Source of the DNA: Saprospiraceae bacterium
GTDB taxonomy: Bacteria > Bacteroidota > Bacteroidia > Chitinophagales > Saprospiraceae
DNA length: 64,000 bases
NCBI GenBank assembly: GCA_021739645.1
Contig: JAIPBL010000019.1
Location: forward strand, 1 to 64,000
Direction: 5' to 3'
The notes below the pieces were generated by a model. The model did no database searches, was not told the DNA's origin, and saw only the letters and a program-made list of their open reading frames with translations. Each line of letters starts with the position of its first letter. Position 1 is the stretch's first letter. This document shows, one piece after another, positions 16,090 through 23,862 of this stretch. The position numbers were made by a program, and so were the translations under genes.

Positions 16090-17838
16090 CTATTTTTCAG
16101 AAAAAATCCGCTCCAAGATTTTCAAGGTAATCAAGTATGTCGGTTTCACGCCTTCCTCACCCAAGCCGCCAGAGGCCAGCGTGTGGCCAGTCAGCAACGG
16201 ATTATCCGAAGCATAATAAGCATACCGCAGCACCACGTTTTCACTGATGCTCTTGCGGATTTTCGAGGCAGCTTGAATGGCCTTCTGGTAGTGCGCCCCT
16301 TCCATTTCCAGACCCACCGCCCGCCACGACGAGCGAAGGAAGTACCGCAAAATGTCCTTGTTCTGCAAGCTGGTGCCGAGTACGGTAATCATCGTACCTG
16401 CTTCTACTCGAAGCCCATTGCCCTCGAAGTCTTCCTTCGTAAAATCATTCACAAAAGGGTAGTTGTCCGCTGTGCCCTCGAACACATGCGCCGTAGGCAC
16501 CATGATGTCGCCTTTGCCGCCTTCCAGGATACCCGCCTTGCCCATGAGGGAAATGGAGGCGACCTTAAGTGGAATACGGGACTTGGGACTTGTGACGGCC
16601 CCATTCTCCATTTTCAATTCTCCATTTTCAATTTCTTGTTCTCCATTTTCAATTTCAAACGGCTTCAACAACTCATCCATCACCTCATAAGCCTGTTCGC
16701 CAAAGGCGTAGTCAATCACGAGCAGCAGCGGTTTTTCGGTGGCTACCAGTGCTGCGTTCCATTTTACTTCCGGGGCAAGCCCTTCTGGCTTAACTTGTTG
16801 GGTATCAATGATTTGAACGGTAATGTTTGTGCCGCTGTGGTCATCTAGTTGGTACATGCCATGCCGTGCGGCGTATTCCTCCACCTGCTGCCGCAGCTCT
16901 TGGTTTTCGTCGTGGCTCAGTTCTATTGCAAGGTGTTCCATTGCTCCTCTGGATGACTTGTTGCGAGTAGCTCCGAATGCGTAGAGGCAGTTCATCACGC
17001 TGTGCGGGTTGGAACTGATGATATGGATGGGGCGGTCGAGCCAGCCCTTTTTATGCAAGAACTGTTTAATGTTGTCGGCCCAAATACTGCCAAAGATATG
17101 GTGTCCGATTTTCTCCCGCAGGGCTGCCGAAAACGTTATTTCCCGGTCATTTTTATCCTGTTCTTCATCGATGGAAAGCCTGCCCATCCAATATACGATG
17201 TGGAAAAGGCTACTGACCCGGCTGGTCAACTCGAACCGTTTCACAGCTGCCAGCGTCTCCTCGAAGGTGCGGCCCAACAATCCACTCAGGTAAGTGCAGG
17301 CCACCTCCCGGTTGATGGGTTCGCCGTGTTTTTCCAATTCCACCACTTGTTCGAGGTTGAGCCAGTCCCGTTTTTTGCGGCCTTTGGGGTCGAGGGCGTT
17401 GCGGCGCACTTTTTCTGCTTCGATGTAGAGGAAAGTCAGGTGCGTTAGGATGTCGTAAATATCCGAGCGGCCATTGGTCAGCTCGACGAACATCTGCTCT
17501 TCGTCAATGCGGTAACAGTTGCGCCTGCGCTTAGGCGGCACGATGGGCGTGAAACCTGACATTTCAAAGCCTTCCTTCGTAATGAGCCGGATATAACGGC
17601 ACTCTTCGATGCCTTCCGGCAACCGTTGGAAGATGTAGTGCAAACCCTCCAGTTCCACTCGTTCTGGGTCGCTGAGGTTGCCATAAATCTCTGGCTGAAG
17701 TACCATCAGCGCCTCAATCATGGCCTCCCCGCTCACCCCCAGCGGCTTGTACCCGCCCCGGATAAACAGGTGCCGCATGGAAATGTACAGTTGCTGAATG
17801 GCTGCCCGGGATTCTTGGGCTCTGGTTCTTTCTGTCAT
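16090..17838 (-). CDS. Conserved Bacteroidota protein (probably DUF6909), with nucleoside-phosphorylase-like C-terminus
   Basis: 582 residues, soluble. The start RAQESRAAIQQLYISMRHLFIRGGYKPLGVSGEAM is a conserved block; I recall the family as DUF6909 but cannot verify it. The C-terminal part (about 430-582) has features reminiscent of the PNP/UDP phosphorylase fold, such as IMVPTAHVFEGTADNYPF and VGLEMEGAHYQKAI with an E-M-E triad as in nucleosidases. Between the parts, residues about 394-421 are low complexity (repeated EIENG units) encoded by tandem repeat DNA. A toxin frame overlaps its first 125 bases. Substrate unknown. Confidence 0.6.
   Translation of the reverse strand: MTERTRAQESRAAIQQLYISMRHLFIRGGYKPLGVSGEAMIEALMVLQPEIYGNLSDPERVELEGLHYIFQRLPEGIEECRYIRLITKEGFEMSGFTPIVPPKRRRNCYRIDEEQMFVELTNGRSDIYDILTHLTFLYIEAEKVRRNALDPKGRKKRDWLNLEQVVELEKHGEPINREVACTYLSGLLGRTFEETLAAVKRFELTSRVSSLFHIVYWMGRLSIDEEQDKNDREITFSAALREKIGHHIFGSIWADNIKQFLHKKGWLDRPIHIISSNPHSVMNCLYAFGATRNKSSRGAMEHLAIELSHDENQELRQQVEEYAARHGMYQLDDHSGTNITVQIIDTQQVKPEGLAPEVKWNAALVATEKPLLLVIDYAFGEQAYEVMDELLKPFEIENGEQEIENGELKMENGAVTSPKSRIPLKVASISLMGKAGILEGGKGDIMVPTAHVFEGTADNYPFVNDFTKEDFEGNGLRVEAGTMITVLGTSLQNKDILRYFLRSSWRAVGLEMEGAHYQKAIQAASKIRKSISENVVLRYAYYASDNPLLTGHTLASGGLGEEGVKPTYLITLKILERIFSEK
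16576..16657 (-). repeat. Simple-word repeat inside a coding sequence
   Basis: Three copies of TTCTCCATTTTCAATTtc-like units, next to GACTTGGGACTTGTGAC, lie in frame within the 582-residue gene. Such units are typical intergenic spacers in related genomes. They code here for the EIENG-type linker and the following TSPKSRIP segment. Confidence 0.7.
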
Positions 17839-18127
17839 TTTGCTGCATTAATAGGTGTTCTGCCCTGTTGTCAAGTACCGCAATAATGAAAATCATGCGG
17901 CCTCTTATTTCATAAAGCATCGAAATATGCTTGGTAACAACACAACGGCGATAGCGAGGGATTTTTTCTGAGCGAGGGCAAATATGGCTGAACCTGGTAA
18001 GCGAATCGGTTAACTTTTCGATTTTTTCATCCGTTGCAATGGCGGCATCAAGCGAAACGGACATGATACTATCAAGCAGTTCGGCATAAGTGTCTTTCCC
18101 GTATTCTGTCCATTCAACCTGATACAT
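17714..18127 (-). CDS. RelE/ParE-type toxin with out-of-frame C-terminal run-on
   Basis: 137 residues. Residues 1-95 (MYQVEWTEYGKDTYAELLDSI, RCVVTKHISMLYEIRGRMIFIIAVLDNRAEH) fit the RelE/ParE toxin fold; such toxins either cleave ribosome-bound mRNA or poison gyrase and normally stop after about 95-100 residues. The last 40 residues are unlike any toxin and are read from the first 125 bases of the next gene in another frame. So the toxin has probably lost its natural stop. It starts 10 bases after the antitoxin gene, as usual in this class. Confidence 0.75.
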   Translation of the reverse strand: MYQVEWTEYGKDTYAELLDSIMSVSLDAAIATDEKIEKLTDSLTRFSHICPRSEKIPRYRRCVVTKHISMLYEIRGRMIFIIAVLDNRAEHLLMQQNDRKNQSPRIPGSHSATVHFHAAPVYPGRVQAAGGERGGHD

Positions 18128-18137
18128 GGCGGGGATT

Positions 18138-18383
18138 TTATGGCCTTCTTAAGCGTTGTTTAATCTCCTCACGGACAGTGGCATTGGGGACAACCTTGCC
18201 TTCATCAATCTGCGCTGCGCTTTTATGGACAAAGTTCTTTTGGGTCTCCGTCAACTCATCCCACCAATCGTCCTTTTCCCGCAGCTTGAAGGCGTAATCT
18301 GCCAGTTTTTTCAGAAAAGCAGTGTTGCTTTTATTTTCCAGAATAAGCTGAATGAGGTCTATTGGCAATTCAATGTCTTTCAT
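18138..18383 (-). CDS. Antitoxin of the RelE/ParE-type pair
   Basis: 81 residues. The C-terminal part WWDELTETQKNFVHKSAAQIDEGKVVPNATVREEIKQRL has the D-E-L-x(5)-Q and IDEGK.VP...V.EEI pattern of antitoxins that accompany ParE/RelE toxins in Bacteroidota. There is no clear DNA-binding domain at the N-terminus, so autoregulation is uncertain. It is first in the operon, followed by the toxin. Confidence 0.8.
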   Translation of the reverse strand: MKDIELPIDLIQLILENKSNTAFLKKLADYAFKLREKDDWWDELTETQKNFVHKSAAQIDEGKVVPNATVREEIKQRLRRP

Positions 18384-18397
18384 AAAACATGTTTTTA

Positions 18398-18428
18398 CAA
18401 ACTTACGTCAATTTGCAGCGTGGCTCAA
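18398..18428 (-). promoter_or_regulatory. Bacteroidota-type promoter of the toxin-antitoxin operon
   Basis: Minus strand: TTTG at 18425-18428, 19 bases, then TAAGTTTG at 18398-18405. Both boxes and the spacing match the TTTG-N19-TAnnTTTG consensus. It lies 15 bases upstream of the antitoxin ATG, giving a very short or absent leader. Confidence 0.7.
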
Positions 18429-18438
18429 AAGTTTTGGT

Positions 18439-19212
18439 TCAAACATTTTCAAACAACCTCGCCAACCGGTGCGCATGTTCGTCATACGCAGCTTCGAAGA
18501 GTTCGGTTGCCCGCTCCGTTCCAACGATGGCCCCAGCCGTCAGCACCTTCGGCGGTTGTCCGGCGGCGGTGAGCAGCTTCGCAATTTCCGCCTTCATGCA
18601 ATTGATGAGCAGCACCCCGCCCACCGTGGAGCCGGGCGCCACGGGCGTGTCCAGCTCTGGCACATACACCATCGAGTCGCCGATGGGGGCGCCCGTATCC
18701 AGCACGAGGTCTGCGAAGTCGGTGAGCTTTTTTCCGTCCGGGCGCTTGCTGGTGCTGGCGTCCAAGTGCGCTTGACTGACCAGCGCCACGACCTTGATTC
18801 CTTTTTGCTGAAAGCCCTCCGCCATTTCAATCGGTACCACGTTGCAGCCGCTGGATGAGACGACGAGCGCCGTGTCCACAGGCTTCAGGTCAAAATTTCG
18901 GAGGATGCGTCCGGCCAGCCCCGACACGTTTTCGAGGAACATGGCCTGCCGCTGCCCGTTTGCCCCCACGACGGGGTTGTGAAACGTTAGCGACAACTCC
19001 ACGATGGGGTTGAAGCCGGGGAAACTGCCGTACCTCGGCCACATTTCCTCCACCATGATTCGACTGTGCCCACTTCCGAACACATGCACCATGCGCCCAG
19101 CGAGAATGGTCTCGGCGAACCATTGAGCAGCTTGACGGATTTTGACTTCTTGCTGCGCAACGGTGTGGAGTATTTGCTCACTTTTTTGGAGATAGTCTTG
19201 AATCACGTTCAT
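18439..19212 (-). CDS. SIS-domain sugar isomerase-like protein
   Basis: 257 residues. SIS fold motifs: GRMVHVFGSGHSRIMVEEM and ALVVSSSGCNVVPIEMA, followed by KVVALVSQAHLDAS. The family (UPF0309-like) binds phosphosugars and often sits with amino-sugar or sialic-acid genes. The last residues are conserved (YDEHAHRLARLFENV). It lies 30 bases after the ROK kinase gene; the two may phosphorylate and isomerise an amino sugar, which is inference. Four ATG codons are stacked at its start. Confidence 0.85.
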   Translation of the reverse strand: MNVIQDYLQKSEQILHTVAQQEVKIRQAAQWFAETILAGRMVHVFGSGHSRIMVEEMWPRYGSFPGFNPIVELSLTFHNPVVGANGQRQAMFLENVSGLAGRILRNFDLKPVDTALVVSSSGCNVVPIEMAEGFQQKGIKVVALVSQAHLDASTSKRPDGKKLTDFADLVLDTGAPIGDSMVYVPELDTPVAPGSTVGGVLLINCMKAEIAKLLTAAGQPPKVLTAGAIVGTERATELFEAAYDEHAHRLARLFENV

Positions 19213-19230
19213 TTCATTTCATTTCATTTT
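19209..19230 (-). repeat. Pentanucleotide repeat (ATGAA)4 at the start of the SIS gene
   Basis: The minus strand reads AAA then four ATGAA units. The first three ATG codons are each followed by AAATGA, so they code for two residues and stop; only the last opens the SIS-domain frame. The tract is a slippage-prone microsatellite exactly at the initiation site. Confidence 0.8.
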
Positions 19231-19242
19231 AAACTGTTTTGC

Positions 19243-20148
19243 TCACCCTCTCACCCTCTGCTGCGCAAACGCCGCCGCCCCCATCGCCCCAGCAAACTCC
19301 CCAAATTTGGCCAAAACAATGGGCACCTGTTTGCCGCCCGGCCGCCACTCGTACAAATCCACGAAGCTTTGCAGCGGCTGGAACAGCGCCTCGCCCGCCT
19401 TCGTGATGCCGCCGCCCAGCACGACCACCTCCGGTGAGAGCAGGTTGGTCAGCGAACAGATACTGACGGCCAGTTTTTGCACCGAATCCAACCAGAGCCA
19501 AGTGCCGAAATGGTCGCCACGCTGGTAGGCGGCCACCAGTTCGTAGGTGTTCTGGAAGCGGCCATGCGAGCGCCGACCGACCGACTCGTTCCCGATATGT
19601 TCCTCAATGGCGCCGGGCATCCCCGTGGCGTCCCGGTGCACATCGTTGGCGTTGACGGTTGTGTGGGCCACGTGCCCGGCCAATTGGTAGTGGCCTTGGT
19701 ACAGCTCCCCACCGATGAGGATGCCGCCGCCGACGCCCGTGCCGAGCGTGAGCAGCACGGCGTGTTGGTAGCCTTTGGCTGCGCCAAAACGGGCCTCGGA
19801 AACGAGGGCGGCGTGCCCGTCGTTGAGCACCCAGACCCGCTCCCCGAAGAACGATGACCAGTCGAAGCCCTCCAGCCCGAACAGCCTGCCGGGCATGCAG
19901 GTGATGGCCGAATTGTTGGCATTAGCGAGGCCGGGAGCGGAAATGCCGACGGCCAGTTTTTGTCCTCCGAACTCTTTTTTCAGTTCGTGAAAAACATCCC
20001 GCACGGCGTTTTTCCAGACCCATTCATCTTCGGCTTGGTAGTGCTGCCCCGTGCTGCGGGTGGACTGGTGGAGGCAATGGCCCGTCTGGTCAATGACCAC
20101 GGTTTTGATGTTGGTGCCGCCGATGTCGAGGCCGATGGAAAGGGTCAT
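19243..20148 (-). CDS. ROK-family sugar kinase-like protein
   Basis: 301 residues. ATP-binding start SIGLDIGGTNIKTVVID, LTLGTGVGGGILIGG in the middle and PEVVVLGGGITKAGEAL near the end are ROK hallmarks. The zinc site of ROK proteins (C-x-C-G-x(4)-G-C-x-E) is absent: the region reads GHVAHTTVNANDVHRDATGMPGAIEEHIG, keeping the histidine, the GxPGxIE skeleton but no cysteine. No helix-turn-helix is present, so it is a kinase type and not a repressor. Downstream of a palindromic element and upstream of the SIS gene on the same strand. Confidence 0.85.
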   Translation of the reverse strand: MTLSIGLDIGGTNIKTVVIDQTGHCLHQSTRSTGQHYQAEDEWVWKNAVRDVFHELKKEFGGQKLAVGISAPGLANANNSAITCMPGRLFGLEGFDWSSFFGERVWVLNDGHAALVSEARFGAAKGYQHAVLLTLGTGVGGGILIGGELYQGHYQLAGHVAHTTVNANDVHRDATGMPGAIEEHIGNESVGRRSHGRFQNTYELVAAYQRGDHFGTWLWLDSVQKLAVSICSLTNLLSPEVVVLGGGITKAGEALFQPLQSFVDLYEWRPGGKQVPIVLAKFGEFAGAMGAAAFAQQRVRG

Positions 20149-20187
20149 GAAATCGAGAAATTAAGAATTAGCGATAGGTTATTTATA

Positions 20188-20385
20188 CGAATTAGGGGTT
20201 GAAAAGTGCCGTTAGGCACGAAATATCGGTAGTAAATGATTGAAAAACGGGTCTGCGTGCCGTAGGTACGCAACTTTTGCCGCTGGTTGTTGCGTACCTA
20301 CGGCACGCAGCGTCTGCTTCTGGCAATATCCTACCGACATTATGTGCCTAACGGCACAATTAACCGCATTTCAACGCCTAATTCG
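20188..20385. repeat. Nested palindromic element, copy A
   Basis: About 198 bases with complementary ends CGAATTAGGGGTTGAAA and TTTCAACGCCTAATTCG. Inside each arm is GTGCCGTTAGGCAC, itself a palindrome, followed by TCGGTAG; the centre is a hairpin with arms CTGCGTGCCGTAGGTACGCA (20254 on) and its complement (20288-20310). A second copy lies at 29950-30210. It has no coding capacity. Type: non-autonomous, MITE- or REP-like. Confidence 0.85.
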
Positions 20386-20436
20386 CATCATTTACCTTTA
20401 TTGAGCAGACTGGAAGAATATCGATGCTATTTGGGC

Positions 20437-21939
20437 TTAGCCACCTGGGTTTTGCTTTCTCCGAAACAAGGCTCGCTGCCCCGGTTCCAACACCCAAACC
20501 ATCTCATATCGGTCGGAAAACTGGTGGAAATTTTTCGTTTCACCGTAAAAAAATTCATAGTTGTCCGTTGGTTTGGGGGTTTCCAGCCATATCATTTCCG
20601 GTTGCACATATTTTGCATACCTGCCATTGTTGCTTTGGATGTGAAATTTCAGGGAAAGAGAGAACAGCCAGTAGCTGTCGAAGCTGATGGGTTCGGTGCG
20701 GGCTTCCTGGATATAGAGGTTCTTGAGGTAGTCGAGTATGACGAAGCTGTCCCGGTCGAACCACCACTCTCGGCTCTGGCTCAGGTTGAATGCCCGAATC
20801 GGGATGATGGCAGAGGCAAGTGCCATTGCCAATAAAAGTGGCCTTAAATAGCGGCGTGCGGCGGTGCCCACCAGCCATTGGCCGGTAGCGTAGAACGAGA
20901 TGACCAGCAGCGGGTAGAAAAAAAGGCAAGACCGGGCCGGCAACCAAGCGGCATCGGTAAGCAGGGTCATGGCCAGGTTCACGGCCACCGTGCCGGGGAG
21001 CAGTGCGTTGAGCAGCAGGTTGGGCGTCCATCGGAAATGGTTGGTGGCCCAACGGACAAGGAAGATGATAGCGGCAGCTCCCAAAAATATGGACAAAAGA
21101 ATGCTTGCAACCTCAACCGTGTGGGCACCGAGCAGCCCCTTCCCGTAAAAAAAATGGCGGATGGAACTCCGGACCGTGTCTTCGAAAAAGCCCGTCACAC
21201 CAAACTTCTCGAATTCCTTGTTGCCCAACATCCGAATTACCGGCAGGTACGTCAACCCCAACAACAGCAAATGGGAGCTGAAAAAGGCGAGCCACCACCG
21301 CCAGTTTCTCCTGGCATTTTGCCAAAGGAAAAGGAAAAAAACGGCGGAAAGGCAGCAATAAAAATTCAGCAGGGTGAAACTCGCTGCCACCGCCAGCCAT
21401 GCCGACATTAGTGAAAGGAGGAAGGCCTTCCCTGTTTGTTTTTCAAAAAAGCGAAAAGCATGGCAGATGGAAAAGGCCATAAGCCCGATGGACATGCCGT
21501 AACCACGGCCAATGGAGAAAAACTCAGCCAGGTAGGGGTTTGCCAACCACACGAACAACCCGGCCACCCGGGTTATTGGGTGGCTGAAAAGCCGCCGAAC
21601 CAGCCATACACCTGCGCCCGCAAACAATGCCCCAGCCAGCAAATTGCCCAGCCGGGCACTCAGCAGGTTTGACCCAAAAATGCCAGTTAAGAATTTGATA
21701 GTCAAGGTGTTAAGGATGTGGTTGTTGGCACTTGGCTCAGGGTAGTCGTAAGTCAGTATTGCCCAAATATCCTTAGGGACGTAGTAGAGGATGCTGAACG
21801 ACTCATCAATGGTGGCCGGAATGAGGAAGGCACGGAGCGTCAGGTAGGCCACGTAGGCTGTAGCCAAAAAAAGCAGCGCACAATCCGAAGTACGGATGGG
21901 GCGAAGGACAAATTCACGGAGTTCTTTGATTCCTGTCAT
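20437..21939 (-). CDS. Polytopic membrane protein, GT-C glycosyltransferase-like
   Basis: 500 residues with about 10-11 hydrophobic segments and a C-terminal soluble part. The first periplasmic loop contains IDESFSILYYVP and YPEPSANNHILNTL, where an acidic pair and the NNH/NHxL motif resemble the catalytic loop of GT-C (Dol-P-mannose/ArnT/PMT-like) transferases. These use polyprenyl-phosphate sugars on the outer face of the inner membrane. The stop of the SDR gene is only 13 bases upstream, so the two are probably one transcript. Donor unknown. Confidence 0.65.
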   Translation of the reverse strand: MTGIKELREFVLRPIRTSDCALLFLATAYVAYLTLRAFLIPATIDESFSILYYVPKDIWAILTYDYPEPSANNHILNTLTIKFLTGIFGSNLLSARLGNLLAGALFAGAGVWLVRRLFSHPITRVAGLFVWLANPYLAEFFSIGRGYGMSIGLMAFSICHAFRFFEKQTGKAFLLSLMSAWLAVAASFTLLNFYCCLSAVFFLFLWQNARRNWRWWLAFFSSHLLLLGLTYLPVIRMLGNKEFEKFGVTGFFEDTVRSSIRHFFYGKGLLGAHTVEVASILLSIFLGAAAIIFLVRWATNHFRWTPNLLLNALLPGTVAVNLAMTLLTDAAWLPARSCLFFYPLLVISFYATGQWLVGTAARRYLRPLLLAMALASAIIPIRAFNLSQSREWWFDRDSFVILDYLKNLYIQEARTEPISFDSYWLFSLSLKFHIQSNNGRYAKYVQPEMIWLETPKPTDNYEFFYGETKNFHQFSDRYEMVWVLEPGQRALFRRKQNPGG

Positions 21940-21952
21940 GCTGTTTTTTTTG

Positions 21953-22744
21953 TCAGTTCACTTTCCACCCTCCATCCACCGCCACCACCTGCCCGGTGAT
22001 GAACCCAGCGGCGTCCGAGAGCAGCAGCGAGGCCAGGCCGTCCAAGTCGTGGGGCTGTCCGGCACGACCACCATCAAGGGGTTGGCGCTGGCGGACGTAT
22101 TGCATGATTTCTTCGTTTTGTACGGCCCGCTGCGCCATGGGCGTTTCGGTCAGGCCGGGGGCGATGACGTTGGCCCGGATGTTTTGCGGAGCGTAAAAAG
22201 CGGCAATGCTCTTCGTAAAACCTTCGATGGCGGCCTTGGCGGCGGCGTAGGCATGGGTGGCGAAAAATTGCGGAGCAGGTGAAAATGCCAGTGCCGAGCC
22301 CATGTTGAGAATGGCTCCGCCAGTGTTTTGTCCCAAAAAATGCCGCACGGAGGCCCGGTTGGAGAGCATGACAGCGGTGAGGTTGAGTTGGAAGGTTTTT
22401 CCCCAAGCATCGAGCGTCATTTCGTGGAGCGGCCCGTCACCGAACCGCCTGCCGCTGCCGCCTGCCACGTGGTACAGCCCATCGAAGCCGCCAAACCGTT
22501 CGATGCACTTGGCAATGGCTGCTTCTGCCTGCCCCTCCTCGGTGGCATCGCCCGTGAGTACATGTGCGTTTCTCCCCAAAATTTCTATTGCTCGGATGGA
22601 GGTCACCTTGTCCAGCCCCAGCGCAACGACCGCTGCGCCCTGCCGCTGGAAGGCTTGGGCTGCCGACAACCCGATGCCAGATGTGCCGCCGATGATGACT
22701 ATTTTTTTGGTTGATAGCAATGTTCCCCAGTTTTGAATGGTCAA
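21953..22744 (-). CDS. Short-chain dehydrogenase/reductase
   Basis: 263 residues. Rossmann motif GGTSGIGLSAAQAF near 19-32, NAG-like motif replaced by LYHVAGGSG, catalytic serine in ILNMGSALAF, YAAAKAAIEGF with Y-x3-K, and IAPGLTETPM after it. Classical SDR, NAD(P)H-dependent, substrate unknown. First gene of a probable minus-strand operon with the GT-C-like gene. A near-consensus box TACCTTCG at 22770-22777 may be its promoter. Confidence 0.93.
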   Translation of the reverse strand: MTIQNWGTLLSTKKIVIIGGTSGIGLSAAQAFQRQGAAVVALGLDKVTSIRAIEILGRNAHVLTGDATEEGQAEAAIAKCIERFGGFDGLYHVAGGSGRRFGDGPLHEMTLDAWGKTFQLNLTAVMLSNRASVRHFLGQNTGGAILNMGSALAFSPAPQFFATHAYAAAKAAIEGFTKSIAAFYAPQNIRANVIAPGLTETPMAQRAVQNEEIMQYVRQRQPLDGGRAGQPHDLDGLASLLLSDAAGFITGQVVAVDGGWKVN

Positions 22745-22805
22745 AATAACTTGCCGCTTGCGAGTGTTGCGAAGGTAATTTTTTGAAAAATATTTTCAAC
22801 AAAAA

Positions 22806-22836
22806 ACGCCAACCGAGCAGCCTGCTCGGTTGGCGT
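22806..22836 (-). terminator. Rho-independent terminator
   Basis: ACGCCAACCGAGCAG pairs with CTGCTCGGTTGGCGT across one or two bases; on the minus strand it is followed by TTTTTTG. It ends the lipoprotein gene at 22864. Confidence 0.93.
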
Positions 22837-22863
22837 TCCTTTAAATTCCCCAATTCCCCAACC

Positions 22864-23424
22864 TCACTCCACCACGCCCCTGATGTTCCAGTTGACACCT
22901 TCCCCGGTGCGCTCCTGGTAGGTTTTCCAGGCTTGGTCGGAGCCGGAGAAGAGCCAATCGGCATTTGTGTTGCGTGGCCCGGAGTCGCAGCCGATGGACG
23001 GCTGTTGCCCGGCGTGTTCAACGTAAACACTCAGCCAGAGGTCCTCGCCCGTGATTTCGATGGCGGGAGTGACTTTGAAATTGTTCCACTGGCCAGTCGT
23101 GATGGTACTGAGCACGTTGCTTTGGTAAACCTGCGGCCCGGGCGAGTACACGTCACCCTGCTTATAAACCTTGATGATGCAGGCCTGTGGCAAACTACCG
23201 ACGAAGACTTGTACCTCCGTCAGTTTCTTGCCCACGTGGTCGGCCATCGAACTGGCGGGGAAACGGACGGCCAATTCGTGCTCACCAGCGGCCAAGAGCG
23301 GGCCAGAGACGTTGCCGTTGTCATATTTCAACGTGGTTGCGCCGGAAGGTGTTGGGTTGTCATCGTCCTTGCAAGCTGTAAAAGAGACGAGGCCAAGCAA
23401 TAAAAACAGGTGCGAAATTTTCAT
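22864..23424 (-). CDS. Lipoprotein of unknown function
   Basis: 186 residues from ATG 23424; the frame extends upstream but the signal peptide begins here. MKISHLFLLLGLVSFTAC is a type II signal with lipobox SFTAC, followed by KDDDNPTPSG, an acidic +2 linker often seen in surface-exposed Bacteroidota lipoproteins. The rest is a single beta-rich domain (ELAVRFPASSMADHVGKKLTEVQVFVGSLP, DLWLSVYVEHAGQQPSIGCDSGP), similar to jelly-roll modules that cap secreted peptidase or adhesin proteins. No enzyme motif seen. Monocistronic with its own terminator and -7 box. Confidence 0.75.
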   Translation of the reverse strand: MKISHLFLLLGLVSFTACKDDDNPTPSGATTLKYDNGNVSGPLLAAGEHELAVRFPASSMADHVGKKLTEVQVFVGSLPQACIIKVYKQGDVYSPGPQVYQSNVLSTITTGQWNNFKVTPAIEITGEDLWLSVYVEHAGQQPSIGCDSGPRNTNADWLFSGSDQAWKTYQERTGEGVNWNIRGVVE

Positions 23425-23487
23425 AAGCAGTAGATTTTTAGTGAAAAAATGGGCAAAGCCATTTGACAATGGCCGAATTTGCTGACC

Positions 23488-23495
23488 CAAAATTA
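23488..23495 (-). promoter_or_regulatory. Likely -7 box for the lipoprotein gene
   Basis: Minus strand TAATTTTG matches TAnnTTTG, 64 bases upstream of the start at 23424. No clear -33. Confidence 0.45.
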
Positions 23496-23622
23496 ACGGA
23501 TAGCGACGGAGGCTGTCCTTCTTATCGGCAATAAATATTTGTTAAAGCAGGAAACGAGTAGAGTAGTCGTTGGCGAATAGAATTGTCACCAAAGCATTTG
23601 CTCCTAGATTGGCCAAAATAAA

Positions 23623-23657
23623 AAAGACGACTAGGCACATTAGGCCTAGCCGACTTT
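23623..23657 (-). terminator. Terminator of the histidine kinase/LytTR operon
   Basis: AAAGTCGGCTAGGC pairs, with two mismatches, with GCCTAGTCGTCTTT on the minus strand, followed by TTTTTATTTT. It is 205 bases after the LytTR stop, so the operon would have a long 3' tail. Confidence 0.7.
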
Positions 23658-23862
23658 CAAAGATGGTTTTTTAAAGATTTTGGATAAACTCTCAGGGAAT
23701 GAAATATTAGAGAATGTTTTTCGCCGGGTACAAAAAAATGATTTGCGGGTGTTAATTTCAGACCGCAAACATACAAACTACAAGTGCAGGACTTCTACTG
23801 TAAAGTAATAACCCTGTTGTTTGGACGAATAACTGTGCAGTTTTGACAGCGTTTTACAATTT

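Larger units (their letters stand above)
23425..23862. other. Intergenic region, 438 bases
   Basis: Holds the lipoprotein promoter (left), a terminator at 23623-23657 and about 200 bases of AT-rich sequence up to the LytTR gene stop. No further gene or RNA was recognised. Confidence 0.55.

Noticed and set aside
20188..20385. Possible integron attC site or tRNA-like structure for the palindromic element
   Set aside because: No integrase gene, no R/L box pattern or cloverleaf; the ends and the second copy fit a dispersed palindromic repeat better.
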